64,000 nt of DNA from assembly GCA_032622095.1 (NCBI GenBank), contig CP136061.1:115702754-115766753 (forward strand), given 5' to 3'. The notes under the pieces were generated by a model that was given only the letters and a program-made list of their open reading frames with translations, was not told the origin of the DNA and ran no database searches. Positions 23,134 through 35,211 of this stretch are shown piece after piece. A program made the position numbers and the translations under genes. This DNA is from Siphonodentalium dalli. Lineage: Eukaryota; Mollusca; Scaphopoda; Gadilida; Siphonodentaliidae. Numbering within the stretch: the first letter of the stretch is position 1; every line of letters starts with the position of its first letter.

Positions 23134-23977
23134 AGATACATAATCCAAATTAAACGCTCCTAAATACTATTTCTTCGGCTTTGGGGGTAAAAAAATATTT
23201 GATTCAAGTCAAGGAACTCACCCATTAAAGCTCAAAGTTATCAGAAATCAATTTTGAAATCTGTTATTTTTCACGCCTGGAATATTTGGCTGCCTAGCAA
23301 ATATTTGACAAGCTGACCGACATAATCTTGATTCCAAATTACATTGAAAAAATTGTTGATATATAACATGTTTTGGAAAATTTTAAACTAGAGTTGACAG
23401 TGGTTAGCATTATTTTTTGGTAATTAATCAATTCTGATATCAAAAGCGTCTTTTGAAGAAATGTTGTTGGAATCTGAGGATACAGGGACCATCAAATGTG
23501 ACCCGCCATATCAAATCCAGTCGTAAATCAGGATTTTTTTTACCCTGTGCCAATGCATTCTCTTATATATGCGAGTTGACCATAGGTCGCCTCGCATATA
23601 TAAGAGAATGCATTGGCCTAACAATTTTTTATCACTTTTTTTAAATAAATGTTTCTTACAATTTTTAGGACATAAAATAAAAAACATCCATTACCCTGCA
23701 GGGAGCCCCACACATATATAGAAGCATATAGAAGAGTGTCGTCTGCTCATGTTTGTCTGGGGCTCTGTATGGGTGAAATTATAAAATTGTTAAAGAATAC
23801 AAGAAAAAATTATTAAAATTGTAAAAAATTGTTAGGCCAATGCATTCTCTTATATATGCGAGGCGACCTATGGTCGACTCGCATATATAAAGAGAATGCA
23901 TTGGCACAGGGTAAAAAAATCCCGACTTACGACTGGATTTGATATAGCGGGTCACAAATCGGATTGTGTACCTTTAA
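23130..23977. mobile_element. Family I element, copy I4, split by F
   Basis: Left part 23130-23497 and right part 23956-23977 flank element F. It begins at the TTAA that ends B6 and ends at GTGTACCTTTAA. Confidence 0.85.
23498..23955. mobile_element. Family F foldback element carrying the hairpin core
   Basis: Terminal repeats start GTGACCCGC and end GCGGGTCAC, with AAAT on both sides (23494-23497, 23956-23959) as a likely target duplication. Arms of about 50 bp lead to the core (CCCTGTGCC at 23544, GGCACAGGG at 23910). The middle holds non-palindromic sequence. It is inserted in I4. Confidence 0.85.
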
Positions 23978-24659
23978 ACTATTAGTTCATGATGGCACAC
24001 AAAAGGATGACACATATAAATGGGTATCACCCACCCACGATTATATTAGTATTGCCCCGAGTCACATAAGACCTCATCTGTTTGTTCACGCCTCATTGCT
24101 AGCTTCTAATTCAAGCGGTGTTAATTAATACAGGTATTTGTTAATGGGAGAACAAGTTACTTATCACGCATACCAAACCACAAAATAAGGCTAAATTGAC
24201 AGTCAGTTCAACAGCAATCAAAGCATGTGGGTAGGAGACATATCTATACAGACTTGATTTATACAGTCATGAAACAGAGATTAAAATTCTAAATAAATTG
24301 TTTATAAGTACATATATGACAGCAGTCGGAACGAATATAAGAATTTATAATAACTTTTGAATAGAAGTAATTAGTCACGATCATACACGATGTGTCTTTT
24401 GAGGTTGAGTGATTTTGTTTTACGGCGCTCTATAATCAGAAAATCTCATTGATCGGAAATACCATGGTAGTACAGCTGACCGACACACTATGGCTGAATC
24501 AGTCCATCTGAATCATTGTCGAACCTCAAGTATTTACCGTACTATACTGTATATTGTATCATGAAGTCGTTTATATATAAATTATTGTTGAAACTTTCTA
24601 AAGAAACTAAAAAACTTGTTAATTTGATATTAAAGATACTTTCCAGAGAAGATCAGAAC

Positions 24660-24781
24660 TAAGAAGGAATGAAGTCGCCAGAAAGTGAATTTGGTGATGC
24701 TAGCTCTGTGCAGTGTATCGTGACTAAATTCACACTCTGGGGATCTCATTCTGTAAATGACAGGCAAACTAAACTCAGGCT
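24660..24781. mobile_element. Family D MITE, single hairpin remnant D3
   Basis: Only the second hairpin and the right end remain, with many substitutions (AAATGACAGGCAAACTAAAC). Confidence 0.75.
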
Positions 24782-24855
24782 ACCATATTTTCAGTCCTGC
24801 CACCAGGAGAGAAGGTAGTGAGATATGAAAACCAAACTCGGGAACCTACATGGTG

Positions 24856-24980
24856 TTAACCCTTTCAGTGCCAAGTCCGATTTTTTTATCAACCCATATT
24901 TACAAATTTATTGATTATTATATAATTATCACAAAAATCAGACTTGGCACAAAAATTGGACTTGGCACTGAAAGGGTTAA
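24856..24980. mobile_element. Family E MITE, copy E3
   Basis: Shortened palindrome (125 bp) with both ends intact; the right arm end is partly duplicated. Followed after 3 bp by D4. Confidence 0.9.
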
Positions 24981-24983
24981 TAA

Positions 24984-25199
24984 CAAGCCTTGAGATAGTG
25001 TGTCTGATATTTGATTCACCCTCTGGGGAGGGGAACTTCAATCTGATCATAGGTCTCCCATAGCAGTTGAGGCCTAAGCAGAATGAGGTTCCCAGAGGGT
25101 GAATTTGGTAGTGCTAGCACGCCTTGTGTGATAGCATCACTAAATTCACCCTCTGGGGACCTCATTCTGCAAATGACAGACACACTATTTGCAGACTTG
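24984..25199. mobile_element. Family D MITE, copy D4
   Basis: The first hairpin is almost lost (GATATTTGATTCACCCTCTG). The second hairpin and right end are intact. Confidence 0.85.
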
Positions 25200-25234
25200 C
25201 TTGACATGATCAGCCCTGTTAGAAGAAATATGCT

Positions 25235-25510
25235 TAGGCTACAAAATTACTCAGGCAAGAAAATTTTCCTCAGATAAAGAGCCTAGGATCCCCATAGTTG
25301 CATGCTCTACACATATAATGGCAGACTTTGGTTCTGGTTTAAAATTGCTGATTATCAAGATAATCCTTGTCATCTCAGTATTCCTTGGCATTCAACAATA
25401 AATTGTTGCCATCTGCAAATTTCCAATGTGCCATTAAAACAATGTCTCCAGCAATTTCTTTCAAATTTGCACAAAACAACGGCAGGCTCTGAAATTTGCC
25501 TCGGCTAAAA
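25235..25510. repeat. Repeat K, uninterrupted copy K1
   Basis: Contains GCTGATTATCAAGATAATCC and CTGAAATTTGCCTCGGCTAA. It serves as the empty site for the A insertions in K2 and K3. No terminal repeats recognised. Confidence 0.8.
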
Positions 25511-25679
25511 AACGCTTCAAGCATATAAAATGTACAACAAAATGTTATTTAATCTAGACATAACAGTGTTAGTAAATAATGCGGCACAATACATATGGTA
25601 AAATCTAGGATTTGTTTTGGTTTTATATTGTACTTCCCTAGGTAATTGACTCACCGAACCGGGGTGGCTCCCGTCCCAG

Positions 25680-26068
25680 TTAACCCTTTACCCAACAAAA
25701 CGGCCAAATAAAGCTTCAACAGCCTAAAATATCTTCGGTCTGTCTCAATAGAACCATACAAATATGGATATCATTGGAACCGACTCCTTGACCACATTGT
25801 GATAGTTACAGTTATGCCCTGTGCAAATGCATTCTCTTATATATGCGAGTCGATCATAGGTCGCCTCGCATATATAAGAGAATGCATTGGCCTAAAAAAA
25901 ATCTTTTTTTAACACTTTTTACCATTTTTTCTTACATTCTTTAACAATTTTATAATTTTTAATGTGTTAAGCCAATGCATTCTCTTATATATGCGAGGCA
26001 ACCTATGGTCGACTCGCATATATAAGAGAATGCATTGGACAGGGCCCTTCTGTTGGGTAAAGGGTTAA
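25680..26068. mobile_element. Family C MITE, copy C2
   Basis: Complete, with a deletion of one GGCCAAAACC unit in the left arm and loss of two bases at the end of the second hairpin. Confidence 0.92.
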
Positions 26069-26693
26069 ACCAAGTTTCAGTTAGACTTTAAACATGGCAA
26101 GATAACAAGAGGATTCAGTGGTTAAAACACATATAATCGCCAACTGGTATGAAATGATAACTTCTAGTACAATTGCAGCTCCATAAAATTTATATGTTAT
26201 AGAAATGAAATTCACCGACAGTCAGAGGAATATAAGTGAGCTTTCTTAACACAATTAATCGCGGTGCCACAGCAGTCATGAAATTGTTAACTGTTGAATA
26301 AATTATTTAATTGAAAAAAAAAATGAAAAAGTCATTGGGACAGCTCCAAAATAATGTCCAATGACGTTTTTCGCAATTTCTGTTCAGTTGAACATATTTT
26401 ATTATGACCCACAATATACAGTATAAATTACACATATTATAAACATACGCAAATAAGTGTGGGCACGGAGGATCGGAGCACACTCTACGGAACTTATTGG
26501 AGCTCCTTATTATTATGTTAAGAGATACATGTATGTTCAAAATTTTCTGTTTAATGCATGTGGCTGTTGGTGTGGTTATGGTCTCACTATTGGGGGAGTA
26601 GGATACCAATATGATATGAGAATTATGAAAAACGGTCTGTCAACGAAATAAATGAATGTAACGTTAGGGTTTTACAGTAGTTATAAATTCATA

Positions 26694-26733
26694 ATAACCC
26701 CAGTTACTGGGTTAATTACTTAGGGCAGTACAG
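26694..26733. mobile_element. Family A MITE fragment A30
   Basis: Short remnant with TTAATTACTTAGGGCAGTA, resembling only the outer right arm. Confidence 0.4.
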
Positions 26734-26817
26734 TATCTAAGCTTGCAATTCATATGACACACTGAAAATTTCAGAACAAGTATGCGTGATGGTGTTTCAA
26801 AAACTGGTAAAAATAAA

Positions 26818-27445
26818 TTAAGAACATATCGACTTTTTAAAAGAGATATTGTCCTAGAACCCTATCTTAAATACAGCCTCGCTAGCTGACCGCTCAGCAT
26901 TTACATGTCTAAGAATAAGTAATCATTCTCTTGCCATTGAAAAGGGTCATCACGTCCAACCACCGATTCCTTTAGCCAGAAGATTATGTGTTATGTGTAA
27001 TGATGAAGCCATCAACGATGAGAGGCATTTCCTAATTGATTGTCCAACATTTCTTCACATACGGAATGAACTCATTAAAATTATGGGTGATAATTTTATA
27101 AATTTTCGATTGATGAGTAGATTGGACCAACTCACACATATATTAGCCAATGACACAGCTCAGATATGCTCCCAAATCTGCAACGTAGTCAAGCGGTTAT
27201 TCGAGGCCAAATCACAGCTAAACTAGACAAATTACGTGTGTTGAATCATGTATGATAACTCACTCTACAGATAAAAATATACGCAATTAATGAATATATA
27301 TATATATATATTATCACTATTATTCAATGTATGTAATGTCAATATATTGTATGATGTAACATGATACACTTAATATTATTATACATGGCAACCTGTCCCT
27401 ATAATGGGGCGTCTTTTGCTGAATAAATCTATCTATCTATCTATG
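26818..27445 (+). pseudogene. LINE 3' end (C-terminal CxxC/HFLxxCP domain) with TCTA tail
   Basis: Starting with NKLRTYRLFKRD and, after a frameshift near 26890, continuing as LARRLCVMCNDEAINDERHF then LIDCPTF. The CxxC...HFLxxCPxF arrangement is typical of the C-terminal tail of many non-LTR retrotransposon polyproteins in marine invertebrates. The frame stops at 27226 and is followed by an AT-rich 3' UTR, a TA run at about 27295-27312, AATAAA and a CTAT repeat (27427-27444). It is antisense to LATS and ends about 20 bp from the donor of LATS coding exon 3. The 5' part is truncated. Confidence 0.75.
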
Positions 27446-27464
27446 ACTGATTAATTTTATTTAC

Positions 27465-29936
27465 CTTTTTGATTAACCTGATACAACTTAGAGTTGTGAG
27501 TCCAGCGAAATCCGGTACACAAGCCAAAGTCTGTGAGCTTGATGTGCCCATCTTTGTCAATGAGAATATTGTCCGGCTTGATGTCTCTATGAATGAAACC
27601 CATCCGATGAACACTCTCTATTGCTAGCACTAGCTCTGCGATATAAAACCTCGCAAGGTGTTCCTCGAATATGCTCAGTCGAATTAATAATCCCATGAGA
27701 TCACCACCTGGGATGTATGCCATAACGAAATATAAATTATCCTTGTCTTGAAAGGAATAATATAACTTCACAACCCATTCGTGATCAGCTTCCGCCAAAA
27801 TATCCCTTTCCGCTTTAACATGAGCAACTTGGTTTCGTTTAACAACGTCATTTTTTTGTAAGGTTTTCATTGCATACAGCTGTCCCCCATCAGTTTTTCG
27901 CACTAACGCCACTTCACCAAATGCACCGACGCCTAAAGTGTTTATTTTCATGAACATAGACTTTTCCATTTTAGCTCGCTTAAGTCGGTTATAATTTGAC
28001 TCTTTTTGGTTCAGCATACGTCGCATTTGTGCCTGCGCTTGATCTGATAATTGTGCTTTTTGCATTTCTCGTTCCAATTGCAGACGTCTTTTTTGTCGCT
28101 CATTGTGCGATTTTATCACATTTTCCATATGCTGTTCCATATAGAATTTGAAAGCTTCTGGAGAATAATTCCGAACTTTTGTATCGAAACGTAATTTATC
28201 CTTTTCGGGTTTCCGTTCGGGAATAGGTGATGTGCAGCAATGTTTTTCTTGTGACGATTGCTTGCTAATCTCAGACAGAGCTTCGGATTGTACGTCCGTA
28301 TCCGTGTCATTACAATCATCTCCGTTTGATGAACTAACAGAATGAGGAGACTTTTGCACCTGATCAGTTTCCGAAACATTTGGTGACGGGAGTGGCGGAG
28401 GTGGTTTCTGTGGTACTGGTTGCTGCGGGAACACATTAATAGAAGTACACTGAGGCTGCATTATCGTATTCATCTGTTGATTTATTGGGGCTCTGGGAGG
28501 TAACGGTGGCTGTCCTTGGTTATACTGAGAGTGAAAGTTCGAAGGTCGTCCGGGATAAGGTGGTGGTGGTTTGTCTGGTATATCAGAGTTCGTTGACGGG
28601 GATGATGTTGTTGATAACATTGATAAAGGGGATTGATTCGGTCCCCTTGAAATAGAAACCGGAGAATCAGATCGAGGTGTTGATGTTGGCGTTTCCGACA
28701 TAGCCTTCTGATAATATTCCCGATGTCCTAAGTTCTGAATTTGTACACTTTTTATGTGAGGGTTGTGAGGGTTAGCACTTTGGAATTGGATCTGCACTTT
28801 CGACTGAGAATGCATAGTTTTACACTGAGACTGTTGGAGAAGGTTTTGATTATTTGGATGTTGGTTAATCTCAATTTGAATATTTCTCCCAGAATGCACT
28901 GGGAGATGAGTCTGTGACGGGTTGACGTGGGTTTTCACAGATGATATATAATTTGGCGTCGAGGGACTACTGCCGCCTTGAGCCACTAGTGGAGCCGTCG
29001 CAGTTTGTAAAACAGGTTTCGCAACTTCACGACTCCTCACAGACTGAACCAATATTGGAGCTTGGCGCAAGTTTCGCACTTGCATAGGAACGGTCGCTGG
29101 GATGGGCGGAGACGCTTGAGTTCGTCTTGGCAGACTGATTTGAACACTATCTGGGCCGATGCCAGATGGTGAGTTTTGCACCATTAGGTGTGACTGATCT
29201 AAACTACTGTACTCAGGCACCTGAGCTGACCCCATAAGTGAATTGTCCTGGTTCTGAGCTGATATGTGTAAAGGCGGAGCCTGAATAAGTTGCTGCTGAC
29301 CGAACTGTGGATGAATTGTAGGCTGATGTGGAGATGTGTATTTTATCGTCACAGCCGGGCTATTAGTCCTGTAGTTACCATTATTAACATTTCCATTATT
29401 AAACGTCACAACATCATGCGGAGAATTCATACAATTTTGCCGCTGGTTGCTATGAACAACAACAGGTTGGTGACCTGCTAGAAGAGGACTTGCTGCAGCT
29501 TGTGGTGATGATCCATTTGGAATCATATGCTGATTGTGATCGACTATCGCACCATGAATGACCTGCGGATGAACGACTTGTGTCACAGGTTGAGGTTGGA
29601 TCAGTTTTATTAATTGCTTAACGTGGCCAGGTGGCACACAATTCTGCTGACTCTGCACTAATATTGCTGTCTGTTCAGAATTTGACATTGCGGTCACTCC
29701 AAGAGATGAAGGTGGAGTCTCCACACGTGGAGTTGTAGCACTTGGTATAATGGGCCTCCGTGGAGGTAGTGGAGGTGGGCTCTGATGGCCGTTCATGCTA
29801 TTGCTGCTTGAGGCACTGTTCCGTGAATCGAGTAACAGAGGGCGGGACTGTGAATTTGAGCTGGTACTTGGACTGTCTGACCTGATGCTACTGGTATCAG
29901 GGCTGCCTTGTCCAAAGCTAGGTTTCCTGCGGACAC
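27465..29936 (-). CDS. LATS: LATS coding exon 3: disordered region, PPxY, MOB-binding region, kinase N-lobe
   Basis: A 2472-nt exon, residues 157-980 plus one base. It opens with RRKPSFGQGSPD, comparable to the RKQSW segment of LATS1. A long Q/P/S-rich disordered region follows, with proline-rich SH3-type runs near residues 210-217 and a single WW-binding PPPPY at 613-617. The MOB-binding/NTR region runs about 744-815 (YSPEAFKFYMEQHMENV and following helices). The kinase starts near residue 818. It has the glycine loop GVGAFGEV at 825-832, the ATP-binding lysine in YAMK at 847, HRDIKPDN with H939 and D941, and DFG at 959-961. The acceptor is TCGTCATAG|GTG and the donor AAAAAG|GTAAAT. The end of a LINE lies about 20 bp beyond the donor. 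Vertebrate LATS1 has two PPxY motifs, whereas only one is seen here. Confidence 0.97.
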
Positions 29937-30337
29937 CTATGACGAAACAGAGAATAATTTATAATTTAGTTTGTCAAAAACTCATTCATATATATGCAAT
30001 TTATAAAATTGATATCTGATTATGGGCGATCCATTGGAAGTTAATAATAATTCAATCGTTAATAGAACTTTCCACTCTTCTTTGATTTAAATTAAATAGA
30101 CATTCATTCATAAATATTACTCACAAGTACTTTAAACAGTGCAGAAACAGTTAAATCAAATATATATCTATAAAGATACAATTTGGTCCCAAACTCTGAT
30201 AACCGACACTCTTTTTGGTAGAAAATTAAAACATTTTAGATTATATTACATGGGAACAGGACCACCTGAGAGAGACCCAACCCAGAGACAGTGACAACCC
30301 GAACCAACATTAATTTTGAGAATCAATCATCTTTTCT

Positions 30338-30599
30338 ATAACCCTTCCAAGACTGGAGCTTCCTGTAATTTTGCGAAAAACCCTGTGCCGAAGCATTCTC
30401 TTATATATGAGTCTCCCATAAGGAGCCTCGCATATATAAAAGAATGCAATGGCCTAACAATATTTACCTTAACCTTTCAAGTCTGTGCATTCACTTATAT
30501 ATGCGAGGCTCCCTATGGGAGACTCGTATATATAAGAGAATGCACTGGCACAGGATCTTTAATGCTGCATCAGCACAGCTCCCGTTATGAAAGCGTTAA
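30338..30599. mobile_element. Family B MITE, copy B7
   Basis: Complete except for degraded left TTAA (ATAACCCTTCC). Second-hairpin flank GGCACAGGATCTTTAATG. Confidence 0.88.
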
Positions 30600-30644
30600 C
30601 AGAAAATAATGGTGGTCTCGCTTCCATTTTGTACCATTGGAAAC

Positions 30645-31510
30645 CGGAAGGTGAATTTATTAATGCTACTCCAAACAGCGGCTATTGACACCAAATTCAC
30701 TCTCTGGGGACCTCATTCTGCTTACGCCTCAACTGCTATGGGAGACCAAGGGTCAAATTAAAGTTACCCTAGTTGAAGTTGGTGATGTTCACCGATTAGT
30801 CACCTCGATTATGCATTGTAAAGTCTGCAAATTAGGAGATATAGAAACTGAATAGAAGGGAAAAAGTAATTAAAGATGGATTATCTCTTTAAATAACAAA
30901 TTTGAAATACAATGTAGTTGCATGGGTATGAAATAATAAATATGAACTGAAGACCCCTGTCCGGAAAGGCTTCTATCAATTAATAATCATTTTATTTCAA
31001 ATATTTTATTGGGCCCGTTTATTTGTCTATTTTTAGAACAGACCATTCGGGTGATACCATATAGCGATATAGAGCATTAGGCTGTTCCTATGTCAAATGT
31101 CCCAGATTGATTGGTTGTACACGTATTGTTTTATTCCATAGTTATAAGCGATAATGAGTATAATTAACGTTTATTTGTGACAAAATTGCTCAATAAAATT
31201 TCTGGTCTCTGTTAGCAGTAACCACAATTGTTCGTTAGCTAAACAACCACACCTTTTTAGACCAGAAAATATTCAAAAATAAAATTAATATTAATCGATA
31301 GAAGCATTTCCGGACAGGAGTTCTTCGATTCAGATCTAATATTTTATACCCCGGTAACTATATAAAACATGTTTACAAAGAGATAATCCACCTTTAAAAA
31401 CAATGTTAATTTCAGACAATAGATACTTTCCAGAAGATGAGGACTAAGCAGAGTGAGGTTCCAAGAGGGTGAATTTGATGATGCTAGCCTGCCATGTCCG
31501 ACACACTAAA
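30645..31510. mobile_element. Family D MITE, copy D6, interrupted by G1
   Basis: Long form (with the asymmetric middle ATTATGCAT...GCAAATTAGG). It is split at TTAA 30870-31397 by element G1. It carries CTGAATAGAAGGG where most D copies have CTTCCCAGAAGGG. Confidence 0.85.
30870..31397. mobile_element. Family G element G1 (TTAA target) inside D6
   Basis: Terminal repeats TTAAAGATGGATTATCTC and GAGATAATCCACCTTTAA. Longer imperfect arms include GACCCCTGTCCGGAAAGGC on the left and its diverged return on the right. Other D copies read GTAACTAAAAACAATG at this point, so the empty site confirms insertion at TTAA. Confidence 0.9.
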
Positions 31511-31911
31511 TTAACTCTTTACCCAACAAACCGGCCAAAAACGGCCAAATAAAGCTGCAACAGCCTAAATTATCTTGGGTCTGTCTCAATAAAACCATAC
31601 AAATATGGATATCATTGGAACCGGCTCCTTGACCACATTGTGATGGTTACAGTTATGCCCTGTGCCAATGCATTCTCTTAAATATGCGAGTCGACCATAG
31701 GTCGCCTCGCATATATAAGAGAATGCATTGGCCTAAAAAAAATCTTTTTTTTAACACTTTTTACCATTTTTTCTTACATTCTTTAACAATTTTATAATTT
31801 TTAATGTGTTAAGCCAATGCATTCTCTTATATATGCGAGGCGACCTATGGTCGACTCGCATATATAAGATAATGCATTGGCACAGGGCCGTTCTGTTGGG
31901 TAAAGGGTTAA
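31511..31911. mobile_element. Family C MITE, copy C3
   Basis: Complete. Inserted next to the end of D6, and its right TTAA is shared with J3a. Confidence 0.92.
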
Positions 31912-32136
31912 TGCTAGAGTAGTTCCCTTAGGAAATGTTGAGAAAATAAGATTGTTGAACTTATTATCTGAACATTTCCCACCAATGAATATGAATCCTT
32001 CTGCTATTTTATTTAGTTTTTACCTCTCTGTCATCTGCTCAATTGTTCTGAACACCCCTCCAGATGAACAATAAACCATTCCAATACGGACTTATATAAC
32101 TTGGTGGGAGAATCCATTCAGTCTAGAAAGGGTTAA
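31908..32136. mobile_element. Family J element J3a
   Basis: Starts at the TTAA ending C3 and ends AAAGGGTTAA. Reverse orientation, nearly complete. Confidence 0.8.
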
Positions 32137-32200
32137 GTGTGAATAATCTTTGATGACTGGTTACTCACTGAAGAGCTGTTCACTTAGGGGAGTGTTCATA

Positions 32201-32416
32201 TGTTAACCCTTGCTGCACTAAATGGATGCTCCCACTCAGTCTGACTCAGTTATAAAATTATACATTGAAATGGTCTATTGTTCATCTGGAGGGGTGTTCA
32301 GGAAAAATAAGCAGACGACAGATAATAAAAGAGCAGAAGTAGTTCAAATTATTGGAGGGAAATGTTCAGATAATAAGTTGTTTGTTGCATTTATTATTTG
32401 AACATTCAAAGGGTTA
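32201..32416. mobile_element. Family J element J3b
   Basis: Forward copy with TTAACCCTTGCTGCAC and AAAGGGTTAA ends. J3a and J3b form a large inverted pair in the 2.6-kb LATS intron. Confidence 0.8.
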
Positions 32417-32564
32417 AATTAAGGAAAAATTGTTAAATTTAGTATTTCAACATTCCCTAAAATGAACAATTGGGAATCCTATATTCTCTGAACCTGTAAA
32501 ATTAAAACCCCTCCGAGTGAATGATGTTTACTTTTAGTAGTATTCTTATTGTTGGAAATCTGAC

Positions 32565-32664
32565 CTTTACTGTAACCATTTTTCCTCTCAGTTTCCTCGA
32601 CCAGTTTTAACATCTCCCGAGCTGTTTTCATATTACCATTACCCAGATACTTCATCAGTTTGTC
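32565..32664 (-). CDS. LATS: LATS coding exon 2: segment at the UBA position
   Basis: A 100-nt exon, residues 124-156 plus the first base of codon 157. The acceptor is TTTATTTGCAG|GAC and the donor is AAAG|GTCAGA. It encodes DKLMKYLGNGNMKTAREML followed by a charged helix-like stretch. This occupies the place of the UBA domain in vertebrate LATS, directly before the RRKPSF segment. A UBA-like pattern (hydrophobic, G, N, A-R-x-x-L) is visible but weak, and the exon is shorter than a full UBA. Splicing into the next exon rebuilds codon GGT and reads on as GVRRKPSF. That continuity is the main reason for this donor. The open frame continues about 86 nt past the donor, so the end is inferred rather than forced. 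Confidence 0.75.
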
Positions 32665-32872
32665 CTGCAAATAAACACGTCAAAAAATTAGAACTCTGCC
32701 AAACTTTATGCACATTAAAAATTAACAATCTGTCCAGCTCACCCGAGCTCACGTTGATTTTTGTCTCATTAGCTAAATAATAGTGAGTGTTAAATAATAA
32801 TAATTGATCGAACTTTGGCTGAAATAATTTATAGTAGAGCTGCTGAATAATAGTGATGGGATACACCAAAGG

Positions 32873-33053
32873 TACAGTAATGCCCTAAACAGTCGACTCC
32901 TTAACCACAGCAGAATTATGGGTAATTTTTCAGGATTTAGTAGGGGAGAGCTTTCCGATGAATGGCAACATGCCATATTTCCCGACTAAATCCTGAAAAA
33001 TTACACATAATTCTGCTGTGGATAAGGATTCGATTATTTAGGGCATTACTATA
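32873..33053. mobile_element. Family A MITE, copy A15 (left inner arm lost)
   Basis: The left arm stops after GGATTTAGTA and rejoins at GGGGAGAGCTTTCC. It lies about 210 bp upstream of the acceptor of the small LATS exon. Confidence 0.9.
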
Positions 33054-33650
33054 TATGCCAGTGGTATATGCTGGTGTATATTTAAATATTTAATAAAGAC
33101 GTAACAAGGGTTCTAGGCTAATTTTTAAGAAATCTTTTTTATTTTTCATTTGGGCTCTCGTGAAAATATAAAACGCTGTGTGAAAGACACTATTTTATTT
33201 GATATTAAATTTTTTATTCATTTATTTCATATTGTTTCAATATTTTAGCGCACCAAACACTATTTTGTTAATTTTTTCAATAACAACAAAATCATTTTCT
33301 TCAGATGGGATGGGGGGGGGGGGGGGGGGGGGGGAGGTGGCTGGCTAGTTTATATGCCTTATTTTATTTTCAACATTGTTGTCAACAGAACAAAGCATAA
33401 AATTATGACAAATGAGACCTTGTATGTTGACTTTGTATGTTGTAACCAAAGGTCTGGAATCCTGAATACTTGTCATTTAAAACATTAATAATGTTATTAA
33501 ACTCATTGGAAACCCAAACAAAATGGCAAGAGAACCCAATAAAGGTATGTGAAAAAGTTTATCAGTTGCTTTAACTTGGGTTGGGGTTTCTACAATCCAT
33601 GAACCAACCTAGAGGTTTCAAATTTTAAAACAACTACTCCCTGTTTGGTT

Positions 33651-34047
33651 TTAACCCTTTACCCAACAAAAGGGCCCTGTGCCAATGCATTCTCTTATAT
33701 ATGCGAGTCGACCATAGGTCGCCTCGCATATATAAGAGAATGCATTGGCTTAACACATTAAAAATTATAAAATTGTTAAAGAATGTAAGAAAAAATGGTA
33801 AAAAGTGTTAATTTTTTTTGTTTTAGGCCAATGCATTCTCTTATATATGCGAGGCGACCTATGGTCGACTCGCATATATAAGAGAATGCATTGGCACAGG
33901 GCTAACTGTAACTATCACAATGTGGTCAAGGAGTCGGTTCCAATGATATCCATATTTGTATGGTTCTATTGAGACAGACCGAAGATATTTTAGGCTGTTG
34001 AAGCTTTATTTGGCCGGTTATGGCTGGTTTGTTGGGTAAAGGGTTAA
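33651..34047. mobile_element. Family C MITE, copy C4 (opposite orientation)
   Basis: The unique arm is on the right here, showing that the element has a polarity and that copies insert in both directions. Confidence 0.92.
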
Positions 34048-34340
34048 GGAGAAGTAGACTGTTATCAGGGAGAAGTAACAATGGATGAAGTTCAATTTGC
34101 ACCCTTTCTATTATTCAATAAGTATTATAAAACACAAGAGCCCTAAATCCATTATAGTGAGTAAGAACACCATAATAATCAGTAAATATACTTTAAATAT
34201 TCTGTCGGGACATATGCATACTGGTATATGAGAGAGAAGTCACTTCTCCCTGGGACAAAAATAGGGAGAAAGTGGCACATGTTAGGAAGAATATGTCTCC
34301 CTCTAGGCTAGACCCTGCTACAATCAGTGGAGTACATACA

Positions 34341-34539
34341 TATAATGCCCTAAATAATCGACTCCTTAACCACAGCAGAATTATGGGTAATTTTTCAGGA
34401 TTTAGTTGGAAATATGGCTCGTTGCTGGTCGGTGAGAGCTTTCCGATGAATGGCAACAAGCAATATTTCCGACTAAATCTGAAAAATTACTCATAATTCT
34501 GCTGTGGTTAAGGAGTCGATTATTTAGGGCATTACTGTA
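34341..34539. mobile_element. Family A MITE, copy A16
   Basis: The left end is degraded (TATAATGCCC) and part of the left inner arm is missing. The right end is intact. Confidence 0.88.
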
Positions 34540-34704
34540 TGTAATTTCATAGCGAAATTTACCCTCTGTAATGTTCTTCATTGTAAATAAATCTGACAAT
34601 GTACATGGAAAGATAAAGCCCAGTGGCAGTCCATCAAGGTGGTGTTGTGAATGCAATAAAACACAACTTCAATTTATGGGTGCTAAAATTTGCTCCCATC
34701 ACTC

Positions 34705-35113
34705 CAAGCCTGCAAATGGTGTGTCTGTCATTTGCAGAATGAGGTCCCCAGAGTGTGAATTTACCCTCTGGAAACCTCATTCTGCTTAGACCTCAACTGC
34801 TATTTGAGACCTACCGGTATGATCAGATTGAATGTCCCCAGTTGAAGTTGGTGATGTTCACCCATTAGTCACCTCGATTAAACATTTTATCTTCTGCAAA
34901 TTAGGGGATATAGAAATGTACTTCCCAGAAGGGAGAAAGTAACTAAAACTATGTTAAGTTGAGACTATAGATACTTCCCCAATTATGAGGCCTTAGCAGA
35001 ATGAGGTCCGCAGAGGGTGAAATTGGTGATGCTAGCCCACTGTGCAGGATAACATCACTAAGTTCACCCTCTGGGGACCTCATTCTGCAAATGACACACT
35101 ATTTCCAGGCTTG
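34705..35113. mobile_element. Family D MITE, copy D8
   Basis: Long form with both ends. Flanked by CATCACTC and CATCATTC, an 8-bp duplication with one change. First hairpin shortened. Confidence 0.9.
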
Positions 35114-35211
35114 CATCATTCCTGCCAAAATGTCTCTGTAAATAACTTTATGCATTTTCTTGATATTTTTACTGCATATAATTATAAGGGTCATGTGTCT
35201 AACACATTGTG

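Noticed and set aside
32479-32564. Continuation of the small LATS exon to the in-frame stop at 32479
   Set aside because: The donor AAAG|GTCAGA gives exact phase and protein continuity (GVRRKPSF) with the next exon; the extension has no LATS similarity.
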